Source of the DNA: Apostichopus japonicus
Lineage: Eukaryota; Echinodermata; Holothuroidea; Aspidochirotida; Stichopodidae
NCBI RefSeq assembly: GCF_037975245.1
Contig: NC_092572.1
Span: 5,967,501-6,031,500, forward strand
Direction: 5' to 3'
DNA length: 64,000 nucleotides
Shown one piece after another: positions 1 through 19,908 of this stretch. Every line of letters begins with the position of its first letter. Within the stretch, counting starts at the first letter, position 1. The translations under genes and the position numbers were made by a program. Below the pieces are notes generated by a model. It did no database searches. It was not told the DNA's origin and saw only the letters and a program-made list of their open reading frames with translations.

Positions 1-12
1 TAAAGTTTGGTC

Positions 13-275
13 CTAATTACCGGTGGTGATGTTGAGTTGAATCCCGGCCCATCTGTGCATCACTGTGTCAGCTGCCAACTAAATATGTGACGGAACAGTT
101 CAGCATTATTTTGTGATATTTGTGATTAGTGGACTCATGTAAAATGTTCTAAAGTGAGCATTCAATGATACAGCTGTCTTGCATTGTCTGGTGATGATTT
201 TACTCTTCATTATGTGAAGTGTACTTTACCTTCTGAATATACTCACTTGTTCCAAGAGGACCCAGTTGTATAATC
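13..275 (+). pseudogene. Decayed non-LTR retrotransposon ORF start: 2A motif followed by PHD-like finger
   Basis: Reading from base 13, the frame gives LITGGDVELNPGP, which fits the 2A ribosome-skipping signature (D-V/I-E-x-N-P-G-P). In the same frame a Cys-x2-Cys pair follows (HHCVSCQL), then CDICD and W-T-H-V-K-C, spaced like a PHD-type zinc finger. Two in-frame stops (TGA near 91, TAG near 133) interrupt it, and a third lies beyond. 2A motifs at the start of CR1/L2-type retrotransposon ORFs, followed by Cys-rich fingers, are known from sea urchins (family knowledge). No reverse transcriptase follows, so this is a dead fragment that may extend left of the window. A host NLR-type protein with a 2A leader is a less likely alternative. 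Confidence 0.65.
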
Positions 276-289
276 CTGTTAATTCTATC

Positions 290-3119
290 ATTGGGAAGCC
301 TCATGATCTTTATTGCACTTAAAAGCGTACCTCTGATATGACTGGTGATTTTACTCTTGTCGATATATTGCAACCAATTTCCTCATCTAAATCTTATAAT
401 TTGGAAAGGGAATCAATATATACGCGTACCACTGTATATGGCAGGGATGCCAAGGAGATGAAGTGGGTAATGCCGGGATTTCTATGGTGCATGTGGTAAA
501 GGTGGTTACAAAATAATTCTGCCACCCTCCCCCTATCCCCCTTAATAAGAAAATGATGTAGACACTCCCAAAGGGAACCCCGTGAGACCACCCTGTACTA
601 ATAACCACAATCTCAAGGGCTTGAAACAGGGATGCCAGGTGTCTACAAGTATTTCTTTGTATTAACAGAGCATTTGATCACCACACTCTCTGAATTACCA
701 GTTATATTTTATTTAAAGAAAGTCATTGGAATATCCAGCGAGCAACTCGAAAATACTTCTCTGCTATCTGCTATTACATCATGAAAACAGTATTGCTTTT
801 TGTAACTATAACAAACTGTTGAACAGTTGGAAAAGGTATGTTTGAATTTCCCGAATGTTGTTATGCTACACATTTATCAAATTATATGTGACTCCAAGGT
901 TTTATGTTTCATTTAGGTTTCATTTAATGTATGCTACTTAACAATACAAACGTGTCGTAATAACATGTGGTGTGCAATGATTTAGCTGCCAACTGTTATT
1001 TTTAATCCGACATATCCACATCTACTTTTTTTCCATACTTTTATTTTTTATTTTTTTGCAGCTACCATAGCGACACTTTAACAACAACCTACCACTGATT
1101 CTCAGTCGTTAGGTGTGTGGATTTTTGATGTTTCCTTTTCTGTTAAATTGCATTATTTATTAGAAAACCGACTTGGTATTCAAGCCAATACTATTACTTT
1201 TATCAAAGTCCTGTATCACCCTTGAACGTTTGAACACCGTGCATGATTTATATATGTAGGAGAGTTAAGAGGGGTTGAACAGTTTTATCAGAACATAAGT
1301 AATGTGTTACCAGATATGAAAGTGCTAATGTCCATTTGAAATTAAAAATTAAAGATTTGTAACAGCAGGGCTTCTTTTCGTTAAGAATTCACAAGTCTTG
1401 GCGAGAGGAAGTACCATGATTCAAATTAAGTATATTCATCTATGTAATAATAATGTACACAATATAGATGTTCGTGTATGCGGTTATGAAATTTACAAAT
1501 TGTTTAACACTATCATAGAACTCTCAAAGCATTAACACGTTTTGCAGACCAATAATGATTATATTCAATACATCCTGCTTCACAAATTGTTCATGTGCTT
1601 GTGTGCCGCATTATGTTGGATATTCTGCACTCCCCACGATATAAAAGTCCAACTAGGGTTTCATACAAACTGTTTTTCTGAAGTTTGTGTTATTAACACT
1701 TACTTCAATATTGTTCATTGCTACTATTTACCTCCTTTCTTTGAAATCCATCAATGACCCACGGCACAAAGCAATTTTTACTACATTTGACACACTTATA
1801 ATATGAAACTCATTTGGAGTTTAATGATTGATTGTCAATCAGGAAATATATTTCTCAACGTTTTTCATATATTGTATACTCTATACCATTTATTACGATT
1901 TAGTTCCCGCGAAATTCCGTGGATCACTATTTTCATTTTTTTCGTATAATTCCAAAACTTGCAGCAAGCACAACTACAAAAGAAAAAATATCTACCAATG
2001 ATGATATGTTTATATGTAAGACTAGTTTGCAGTCTCTCATTATCAGTTAACTTTCATTGCTAGAAATCAGATTGGTATTGCAATGAGTATGACTAATCTT
2101 TAGAGAAGTTTTTATCACTGATGACGGTTTGAATACCAGCATTATATACTCATGCTAGAGAGAGGTGTTAAAGATGTCTCTCTCGTTCTACTAGATATGT
2201 GTAAGCGTATATTAAAAAAATATCCTCTTGCTAATCTGGGATTGATAGCCGACCTATACGTTTATCAGATACATTAGAGAGTTGCATACTAAGGGTGGGC
2301 TCCTTATGATACCATTGGATACTTAACAGAGAAAAGATCGGTGTCATTTGCAACAAGAACCTCGCTTCAAAGATGGGATATCTTGCCTGGTCACGCACTT
2401 CTGGTGTAAAGAGTCGTATAATGCTTCGGAGAAGACACCAACACAAATTCAGAAGTGGATTTTCCTCTACCTTTTATTTACTAACAAATGAGGATCAACG
2501 AAATGTACATAATGTCATTTCTTAATATGTTTTCTTGCACTACTCAATATATGCAGAACTTTAAGTATCAATGGCTGTTTGACCCTCCTTCAAACTTTTG
2601 TTCGTATCGAAGAACAAACATCTAAGCACAGCTGTCTCCACCAAATATCCTCTACATTTACATAGTACATCAGCTTTTCGTTAATTCTCACGATTTCCTA
2701 TAAAAATATATAACTTTTCTGCAGTATAATAACATGTAACACTTAAGGTATTCTATCAGCAAATCTCATCTAAAATAATTCCCCAAATCTCACTTGTCCG
2801 TATCATAACGTCAACTATACTCAATTGATAGTTTACTGAAGAAATAAGAGTAAAGGTGATTTTCATTGCATCTCAAGAACGTATCTACTACACTCAAGCA
2901 ACCATCTATATCCCCGACATAGTACATTTTACCAATGCCTTTTTGTATCTTACCATTTCGATTGTATCAAGGTTAAGACGAATAAAGGAAAAGAGAAAGT
3001 ATTAAAATTGGATTTCAGAGACAGACTAATTATTAACTTGGGTCTTTCGAGTTGCTCACCATCTCTATGATATGAATATATGATGATCATTCGAAACCAA
3101 TTGTTACATTAATTAATAA
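290..3119. other. AT-rich region without recognised gene
   Basis: The short open frames here have no recognisable domain and no consistent splice context. A polypyrimidine-AG followed by a short open stretch near 1,050-1,110 has stops in every frame when read as an exon. This may be intron or 5' flank of the kinase-like gene at 4.06 kb, whose extracellular exons I could not find. Confidence 0.5.
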
Positions 3120-3867
3120 AACCACTGCCACGTAGACCAACAATACACTGATGATATCTCTTGGGTATCAACTGGTCAGCATATAATGCAAGATGTCGAA
3201 AAACGAGTTTCTGAGAAACTGAAAGGAACGAATCTGAGAATCAATTGCACAAAAACTGGGAAATTTTCAGTCACAAGAAAAGGAAATGAAAGTTGGAAGA
3301 AGTGTAAATATGTTGGAAGCTTGCTGGGGACCGAAGAAGGTATTAACCGAAGAATTGGTATAACCAACGGTGCTTTCAACACACTGTCAAGTATTTCCAA
3401 AAGCAAAAATATAAGCCGAAACATTAAGCTTAGATTTTTTGAGGCTTTATTAAAGAGTTTTTTTTTTGTACAATTGCGAACTTTAGGGCACATCGAAGGA
3501 TCTTGATCGCAAAATTTACACTTTTCAAAGGAGACTACTTCGTAATATTCTCAACATTAGATGAACCAATAACAATCGGTTATCAAACGATGAGCTCTAC
3601 AATAAAAACCAGCCAAACACCTTGGTCATCCATAGTCGCACATAGAAGATTGAGATTTTTCGGTCATGTAGCAAGACTCCAAGAGGACGCTCCAGCAAAG
3701 GTTGCATTAAGAGAAGCATTGAGACCTACTGCTAAACCAGTAGGAAGGCCCGTAACTACCTTGCTTGGAGAAATAAAGTCGCAATTAAACGACGTTAACA
3801 TTAACAATTTCGAGGAAGCAATAAACTTTGCACAAGATCGTGATACGTGTCGGGGGTTGACTCAACT

Positions 3868-3900
<33 letters not shown>

Positions 3901-3907
3901 CACGTGA
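3120..3907 (+). pseudogene. 5'-truncated non-LTR retrotransposon: reverse transcriptase C-terminus and 3' end
   Basis: The frame opens just after tandem TAA stops near 3,114-3,119 and reads YTDDISWVS at 3,144, which matches the Y-x-D-D catalytic box of reverse transcriptases. It continues through a conserved tail: NLRIN-TKTG, then WKKCKYVGSLLGTEEGINRR. After a stop at 3,506 the coding signal continues in another frame (DRKIYTFQRRLLRNILNIR, then a TGA). It then moves to a third frame with RRLRFFGHVARL, EDAPAKVALREALRP and GRPVTTLL up to the terminal (ACT)n tail. These are the last blocks of a LINE ORF2. The 5' truncation, two frameshifts and a stop mark a dead insertion. It lies just upstream of the transmembrane exon of the kinase-like gene and probably sits in its intron or flank. 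Confidence 0.8.
3868..3901 (+). repeat. (ACT)n microsatellite tail of the LINE fragment
   Basis: About eleven ACT/TAC units directly follow the last coding block of the retrotransposon fragment. A simple-repeat 3' tail in place of poly(A) is usual for several LINE clades. Confidence 0.8.
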
Positions 3908-4060
3908 CTAAGACTTCGCCTTAAAGCATTCTTCAGTAATTCGCATTTGTTACAACGTAATGTGCTAATGCGGAACATTTTGTTTGACATTTCTTCTCAA
4001 TTTTAACGTGCATGGTAGTTCATAGTTACAATTATAAACGTATTCTTTCTGTAATTTCAG

Positions 4061-11887
<7,827 letters not shown>

Positions 11888-12332
11888 CATAATCTACCAT
11901 AACTAACTTTGAACCGCATCGTTTGAATTTAAAAAATGAAGTGATTTCAAAGACAATGAGAGAAATGTATTTGTCATCAAACAAATGTTTCTTGAAAGTA
12001 ATTGTGAAATCGATTTGAGCTCTGTAATGAAATGAGTAGTATGGTAGTAGCTTTAAAATAAATGCAGTATATGATGCGAACACTAACCTGAGAGTCTTAT
12101 TAAAAGCATAAGCTTGGGAGTGGTTAATTGGCACTTTTATTTATCTAAGATGGGATGGTCATTTGGTTACGTGTAGTAAACGTTTCTCCTCGTGATTGAT
12201 GTTCAGTAATATATTTGCAACAGAGTCAAAAGTGACTTTCTTGTTTTAATTTGCATCACAATTCTTTAAAAACTTTCCATGTTTATATGATTTAGTAGTG
12301 ATTCCTTTTAATATATAATTGCTTCAACACAT

Positions 12333-12712
12333 TAAAGGTGTCCCTAATGTGTGCTTATTCGAAGCAGTGCATCAATACCATTTTGGTGTCATTAGACTCC
12401 TGATAATGGGTCTTCAGGTAAGCATGTCAAAAGTTACTGGACACTCCAAGGGGATCACTACTACATCCTAAACACCTTTGTGTGATAACCTGTAAGATAC
12501 ATCCTGGACATCTTAAAGGTGTCTCTTGATACCCATATTGGTGTCATTTGACTCCTCTGAAAATGGGTCTTCAGGTAAGCACATAAAGGTGTCAGTGGTG
12601 ACTGGACACCCTGACGTAGTCTGAAATACACCTTAAAGGTCACATAGACACCTTTGTGTGCTCACCCAAAAGTTATAAATTTACACCTTAAAGGTGTCTC
12701 TTGTTTTTGAAA
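12333..12712. mobile_element. Small repeat element with AAAGGTGTC motifs (MITE-like)
   Basis: The motif AAAGGTGTC or its complement occurs about eight times, once as the palindrome ACACCTTAAAGGTGT. A block containing AATGGGTCTTCAGGTAAGCA occurs twice about 155 bp apart. Clustered short motifs in both orientations without coding sequence suggest a non-autonomous DNA transposon. I did not find clean termini. Confidence 0.4.
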
Positions 12713-12960
12713 GCCCCTGCAAGTACTTAAAGTTACATATAAGTATACTAGTACATTATACACGCACTAAATCATATACATCAATGTGTCAGTAGTATGT
12801 GAGGAAAGACCAACCCAGGTTCACACTAATTTCAATTCACTGAGTTGCTCATTAAACTGTACTCAACTTCAATGACGTAATATTATTGGTCCCAGGCTTA
12901 TGCTGTATTTATTATCGTTTGTAGCAATTGTTTCGTCACAGGCGTTGGTTGCCTATTTAC

Positions 12961-15900
12961 TTGTCACTTATGAAGTAGGTTGAGTTTCTTTGACAACCGT
13001 CAGTGATTTTACAATATAACACGTAGCACACAATAAAGGAACCGTTTCTACTTCCTTAAGCAATCGTATTACTGTATGAAAAAGGCCTTTTCTACATAGA
13101 CATATGAATGATAATGTAATATGATCCAACGTAGCTCTATCATAATAACCAAACTAGTGGGCTTTAACAAACAATAGTTTCCTGGGAACGTAAATGCAAA
13201 CATTCAAACAGTATCTTTATTTTCATAGGTTGTCGTCTATTTGTAACCTTTACACCTCTTATCACTTGTTATACTGCACCAGTGTTTGTATTACCGTGGT
13301 CGTAAATCTTTTGACTAGGTGAGGGCGGTATTTTAGAAAGGATTACCTCATAGTGTAAGTATAGATAACCTAGTTATGCTGCTTTGGCAATTGCTGTTGT
13401 TTCTGTTTTGCTGTAACTGTGATTGATGCTAGCATGATAACTATTCAATCCCGTCGGGCGTTATTTTGAAGTAGCAACGTGCCCTAATTTAGTAGTACTT
13501 GTGTGACCCGCATGTCATATGAGAAGGCAAACCCTCATGCAACAATGAAAACACTAATGCAAATAAATATAATTCGGAATTTACAGCATTCTCATTTTGC
13601 CGTTTTGCTTGACATTCATAGTATGAAGAAACTAAATAACTAACATTAAAATGATATACATCACTAGGGGCAAAAATGAGGGCAAAGAAAAAGACAGTAG
13701 TTGAGAAACTTTGTATAACAACAAAAAATAAACATATGAACATGTCCTCTTACTTAAATCGATATATAAATATAAAACTAAAAGTGAAGCAAACTTATTC
13801 AAGATAAAATTCAAATAAAATATTTTAGTTAACTTCACATAAGTATAAGTTTCTGAACAATAATATTTACCGCAGTATGAGCAAAAAGGAAGGTAAACAA
13901 ATATATTAGTTGAGAAACTATGTATAACAACAAATAAGCATATGCCATATTACTTTACTTGGAATATAATTATCAAACTGAACATGTAGCAGTTGCAAGA
14001 ACTCTTTTCCGTTGTAAAATCATCAATTTTCCAATTTCAAACCTACCCAACCCCCCCCCCACCCAAAAATAAGCCGGGCCATGTATGCAAGGAATCATTG
14101 TTTGGTAGACAGCTGACCATAATTTAACCCTCCAAAGTTTTCAATCCGGCTTGCGAAAAGGGTTGTCCCACATTTTTACACTAATATGTTATAGAGGCCC
14201 TTAATGCCTTTTGTAATCATCACCCTATCCGGCCTGCAATTAATATTATTCAATTTAATAAATATTGCTAGACTTTTCGTTCTCTCTGGCCCTCTTCTCA
14301 AAACGATATTTATCAGTGCTGAATGTACGCAATATTCTGACACCCTGCAGTTGACAATACATTGTTATTTGTAAATGTGGGGAGTGGCTAATTTAGAGGA
14401 TTGATATCTAGTTCCACGCACATGCTTTCGCATTTGGTTGTAAGTTTAACAGCAGTAAGAAATACACCATAACTATTAAATAAGCTGTGCCAACATATGT
14501 CAAATATGAACAAAAAACAGTATACTTACTCCAATACCGTATGAATTTTAATGTTATATCCTACTTAACCAACAACTATATACAACAGTACAGCTCGCAT
14601 AAACCACATTAAATTCTTTAGATTAAACCTTTTTGAGAAAATTCACCAATATAAGAGACTGTACACAAACATCAATCAGTTTTATTATCCACTCTCATCC
14701 CGAGACCTTTACACCGAGACTATAACTGTAAAATCACTCGTATTGTTAACATGTTAGACAATGCTTACATCATGGAGTCTGGTTAATTAAGTACAACAAA
14801 AGAAGAAGGTCAATATTGCGATTTACTTAATACTAAGGCGAAAACAAAATTCTTAATTTGCTTTGGCTAATAACAAATTTTACACAAAAACCAAATCATC
14901 TAATAATAAAGACATACATAGGCTTTTGTAGACAAAGTGTGGCAGATACATTTATGTACTGTACACAGTATGAGAACAGAGCACAAAGGTTTATCAATTA
15001 AGAGTATAGCGACTTTCTCCAAGCGCGTAGCAGGGAGAGATGTGTGATCCCCCCTCCCCACCAAAAAAAGAGAAAAAACGTGGACCATGAACGAGGACAA
15101 TTTGGAGAACAACGTAGATAGATCTCACACAAAGTTTCAGAAGTGTGGAATCTCGTTCCTACTTATGACTATAAATTCATTTCAGAGGCATGGCGGAATA
15201 TTTAAGCCTTTTGTCACCTACAATTTTGAAAAGCTACCTACGCCGGCAGCCTTCAAAGAGCCATTCTATGCAAAAGGAATGCAAACAACTAAAGTTTAGG
15301 CTACGTCAACAGGGGCAGAAATCGAACAAAAATGTCTTTGGCCTTTATTCTCTAAATACGACCGGTTGTATTACAGGAAAAAAAAATCAACACTGCTGTA
15401 TCACACCGTTACACCATCGTATTGTTTGGTTTTATTACTGGCTATTGCCACAGTGCCACGGGTTAGGCCACCATAGAATTTAAGTGAGTCATTAGCTACT
15501 TGAATAACTTCTACCCAACGAATCAATATTAGGTTAATCATATGCAGTATTTTGAACATTGTACTATTATTTTACATGGTTATCTCGAAGCATTTAGTTG
15601 ACAGGTCAATAAATTGAATCCGCCACTAATATGAAATCCTGGCTACGCGCTTGACTTTCTCTACAATATATCAAGTTCATATTTTGAGTTTGACTCTCCC
15701 TTCAACAATTTAGCGAATGGAACTCAGAAAATAAACTTTTTTTATTAGGGTAACGAAGCATTCGTGACAGTACCATTAGCATGGTTTCAAGTGCTTCGGA
15801 ATGGGGCATATTGCAAAAGTACCTAACATGACCGAAATAGTAAGGCGCGAACATTTCCCCCATTCCAACCCCCAACCCCGAAAAAGTTTCGCAACACAAC

Positions 15901-18219
15901 TGCCAATTGCCCAGAAAACGGCAGGCAAGGCTTTTCATTTAGCAGATAATGAATAACGGAAAACTCATATAGAAATTTGAGACAATCGCAAGGACCAAAG
16001 ATATTTATGGCTGAACAGGACTCCAACCAGTGACCTCTGACTTACAAACTGGCTTGGTATTAGATACATTGCTCCTTTCCATTGTCTGATATTTACCGGT
16101 CAGTTTTTCATTATTCATTAACTTGTATGTTTCTTTATTAAGGCAGCAATGTAATACTGAAGTTATTCAGTTATCATTTCTTGAAACTAGCCGCACTTAC
16201 ATCTTCCACTTTATAAAATAGCGTTATCATTTCTGCTTCTTTGGCGGAATTTGAATTAAAGTTCATATCATTGCATCATCGCACTTTGGAATCCCGTACC
16301 TTTCACTTTAAAAGCGATGCCTTCTTTAGTTGCTTTTAGAAAAAGCTTACAAAAGCACTCCATCAACATGTACTAGAACTGCGAAATGAAACTGGAGGAG
16401 GGAGGAAAGGGAAGGGAGAGAAAGGGGTTGTTCTGTTTGTTTGTTTTTTGTTGTTCTCTTTTCTAATTGTAAAGCTCTGTATTTTTTTCAGGGAGTGTCA
16501 CTACCCGACAAGCCTTATAGTGTTTTTTAGTACACTTCCTTTCAAAAGTTTTGTTTCGTATTCCCTTCTATGTCATATGTCATACTGATGTTGTGATAGA
16601 ACCAAAATAAATAAATGAAAAAAAAAAAAAAATGAAATCTGAAAAATTATGGGGGTTGTAGTTTGGCTTAGCAGTAGTGAAGTAAAAGTTCATCAATTGC
16701 TCTCAAGGCAAACGTATTATACAAACTATTTAGTCTGATCGGACATAATGTCATTATATTTTGTCCTTAAGACCACATACAATCTGAGGGGTATATTAAA
16801 TATATGTTGTTTCTTTCGACTTTCCATATTTTATTTGTACAATAAATCCGTCCCGGACACCTTTTTAACAAATTGGTAACAAACTTGTTTTGTACCAGCG
16901 CGAGTAACGTTTCTCCTAATGACATTCTTTCCTATCGGGTACATTAGCTTTTATTAATTAAATGGTCAGCATATTTGCCTAGTTGTGTTTACCCTTCACA
17001 GGAAAAAAATAACCTACATCCTACAAGCTGATGATCAAATACAAAAACTGTCCCCTCAGTTACAAATATTGCATTTACAAATGAAATTGTTGTTCACCCT
17101 ACAGTCAATAGAAAGCACTTTTAGAAAACTTGTAACATGTATCATTCTTTCTGTGTCTGTGTAGGACAGATGGGCATGAATAGAAATCCATTTATAACAG
17201 ACATCCGATCATAACATTAAAGAAGCCTTTAACAAGGATTGACGTTTGTTAACGAACGGCTGCGGAATTCAGCATCAAAGATTGAAATTGAAATTCCTAC
17301 CCAGTTCTCGTTGTTTGGTAGAGCAGAAGTCAGAGTAAAAATCCAGCAATCTCTGTAAATCATTCCCTATAAGGGAAACAAGTATAAACAACCTTGACAT
17401 ATTTTTGGTATCATGTTTCATGTAGTACTGGATAAGTAGCAAGCTCCTCTTTTTCCCTAGCATATACTTTAGCATATACTTTTTTATACACCGTTAATTG
17501 AATGCAGGCTATAAAGTTAATGGACAAATCTGTAGGAATAATAATTTAGTAGTCGTCTAAAATTTCCGACCGACAGCAACAAGCAACTATAGCAAACTAC
17601 AACATCACCGTAACTACTGTTAAGGTAAATTCACCTTCTATGAGTGCACACCACATTCTTTATTTAATCATTATCATATTTAAGCAACAAAAATAGACAT
17701 CCGGATAATTTAACATTGCTTAACCACATAAAGTGATGTTTTTTAAGACATTTTACAAAATTATATTACTGTCGAAGAGAAAATAAAAAAACTCTGGAAA
17801 AAAGGGAAAAACAAAATATAAACAAGGTTGATTTCCTATCATCAAAATATTCCAAACATAATTGTTCGTCCTAGTATTACCATTGTGCATAACAGCCAAG
17901 ACAATCCTTCCATATAACGTTTAGTTAAAGTACAAGTTTGTTATAAGATTCTCTCCTCCTATATGAAGTTCGGCTAAACGAGTACAATCCTTTTAAAATC
18001 ATCGGTACAAACATTATACTTAACGACACTTATAATTGTTTCAATGACATTAGGACGTCTAACGTTTCGTTGATATTCATTGTGGGCAACAACGACATTG
18101 TTTCCTTCTCTTTTTAAATATTTGTTGCGGCTTTTGTTTTTATTATACTGCATAATTATTTTACACGTCAGCTTTCCAACCAGCTTTACACATGAGAGAT
18201 GCCGGTAATCTCTGGAGTA
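12961..18219. other. Non-coding AT-rich region
   Basis: No domain-bearing open frame on either strand. The sequence near 16,500-16,632 ends in AATAAATAAATGA plus a run of about fifteen A and may be the 3' end of a LINE or processed transcript. A C-rich run lies at 14,049-14,060. I see nothing else to annotate. Confidence 0.45.
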
Positions 18220-18447
18220 GGGCCAATATGTCACCAAAAACAGAACTAATATTGTTCGATACAGGTGACAAACGCCTACAGTGGAATTACGACCTTCCTT
18301 ACCGGTTTGGAACCTCTGGACATACAATCAGCGTCCATAGCCTAGTGGTTAGAGTGTCCGCATATAAAGCGTGAGGCCCGGTTTGGAACCCCGCTGGAGG
18401 CTGGAAGGTTTTTTACTGTTCTTGATTTTCCAACTCCTTACGATTTC

Positions 18448-18450
<3 letters not shown>
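18220..18450 (+). repeat. tRNA-derived SINE, copy 2
   Basis: Shares the unit of copy 1, with the same upstream block (ATATGTCACCAAAAACAGAA), A box TAGCCTAGTGG and downstream tail (TTGATTTTCCA). The B box is damaged (GGTTTGGAACC), and the anticodon stem no longer pairs. Its tail runs into the TA hairpin that follows. Confidence 0.75.
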
Positions 18451-18499
<49 letters not shown>

Positions 18500-18524
18500 G
18501 AAATCGTAAGGAGTTGGAAAATCA
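18423..18524. repeat. Perfect inverted repeat around a TA core
   Basis: The SINE tail from TGATTTTCCAACTCC is followed by a TA run and then by its own exact reverse complement, ending GGAGTTGGAAAATCA. The arms total about 51 bp each. This could extrude as a cruciform and may have formed by template switching at the TA run. Confidence 0.85.
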
Positions 18525-18604
18525 GTACATAAAAAACATTTTTTTATCTCTGAAAACACGCAACGAGCTTTATGGAGGGATGAGACCATCGATATTGATT
18601 TTTT

Positions 18605-19908
18605 GTTGTTGTAAATCTACGAGAAATACATAGTAATTTCAAATTCCCTTACACTGCAAGTAGCAAATTCAACTCCGTTATCAAAATTGTTCAAGCGGAT
18701 AATGCAGGTGTCCATATATACGATGTGTACGAAGACGGTAACGTTACTGTTACTACTAGATACACAGTAATCGTTGAAGGTAGGTCCATCTTCAATACCA
18801 TGTCGATATAAGTAAGCTATAAGTAATATCGATGCAGCCTAACTTTGCTTCTTTACGCCTCATGGATGTGTAGCATATTCCAACAAAAATAACAGCATTA
18901 CGGTAATCGCAGTTAAATAAAATTCCAAGTGTTTCGCTAAACAAGTACATTTATTTGATCAAGAAAAAGAAGTAACACGCTTTTGATTTTCCCGGGGCTC
19001 ATTTTTGCTCTGTTCTTTGTTGCGTATTCTTCGACGTTGAGTATAGTCTAAAACTTGAATCAAAAATAGAACGAAATACACGTAATTAACTTAAGCTATA
19101 TGCAAGCATACTTTACTACTATAAGCAGGCAGAACTGCATTTATAATTCGGCACTGCTGCAGCATTTATTAAAGTCAATCAATGAATTTCTTATGTATTC
19201 CTCTTATTAGAGTTCCTATATGATTTTAACTTGTTCTGCTTCGTTCCCTCCGGTGGCGACTGTCCAGGACCAGCCGAAACTCTTCCATCTGCGCATGTAT
19301 ATGCGAAGCTACCGGTGTTCGTCCAGCGACATTGTATCTAGATTTTCCTGATGTTATTAAATTCATAAGAAATGAAACTAACAGTAATAATGGCTCATTT
19401 AATATGCTCCTTGAATGAGAGGTGTCGCTTTCTGACACCACGACAGAGGTAAGAAGCGAAGTGGATTGGTACTACGTTGCGGAGCCAGTTCCATCAAATT
19501 TCACTAGGACAGATGCCATTTTATGTATGTTAACAAACTTTTATCTTTGATGCATCTTATTTACAACTCTTTGTGAACCGTTTATCACTTATATAAAAAG
19601 TGTTATGACGACATTAATAATGCTGCAATGGAGTCATGTCCGTGCATTTTATCAGATATGATTGGTGAAATTACTCCCCATCATGTCCTCCAATTATGTA
19701 CAAAATCCCTTATAACATTTCAATGAATTGCTCTCTTACATCCCGTCCCATTCCTCAGTACCAAACTATGTCATCCATGAGGACATGCGTGGACGGCATA
19801 TGTCGGATCACCCTAAAAAAGAGCTTAGATCCCATAAAGTTCAATACTGTATACGGAAATGGAACTTTCGATGTGGCTGAGAGAGGATATGTTATATATT
19901 TGCTGTAA
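18605..19908 (+). pseudogene. Immunoglobulin-like exon fragments (uncertain)
   Basis: A possible exon ending at 18,779 (donor GTAGGT, phase 1) reads FKFPYTASSKFNSV, IKIVQADNAGV and RYTVIVE, which resembles the second half of an I-set Ig domain but lacks the Tyr-x-Cys cysteine. After an acceptor at 19,210, one frame reads SYMILTCSASFPPV. The signal then changes frame to ATGVRPATLYLDFPDV and is stopped by TGA. A third open stretch at 19,696-19,908 reads ISMNCSLTSRPIP and has four Cys. These may be the relic of an Ig-containing receptor related to the pseudokinase gene. Frame breaks and missing Cys make this tentative. Confidence 0.35.

Noticed and set aside
387..608. Overlapping minus-strand open frames near the left edge
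   Set aside because: No domain, no splice context and no compositional support.
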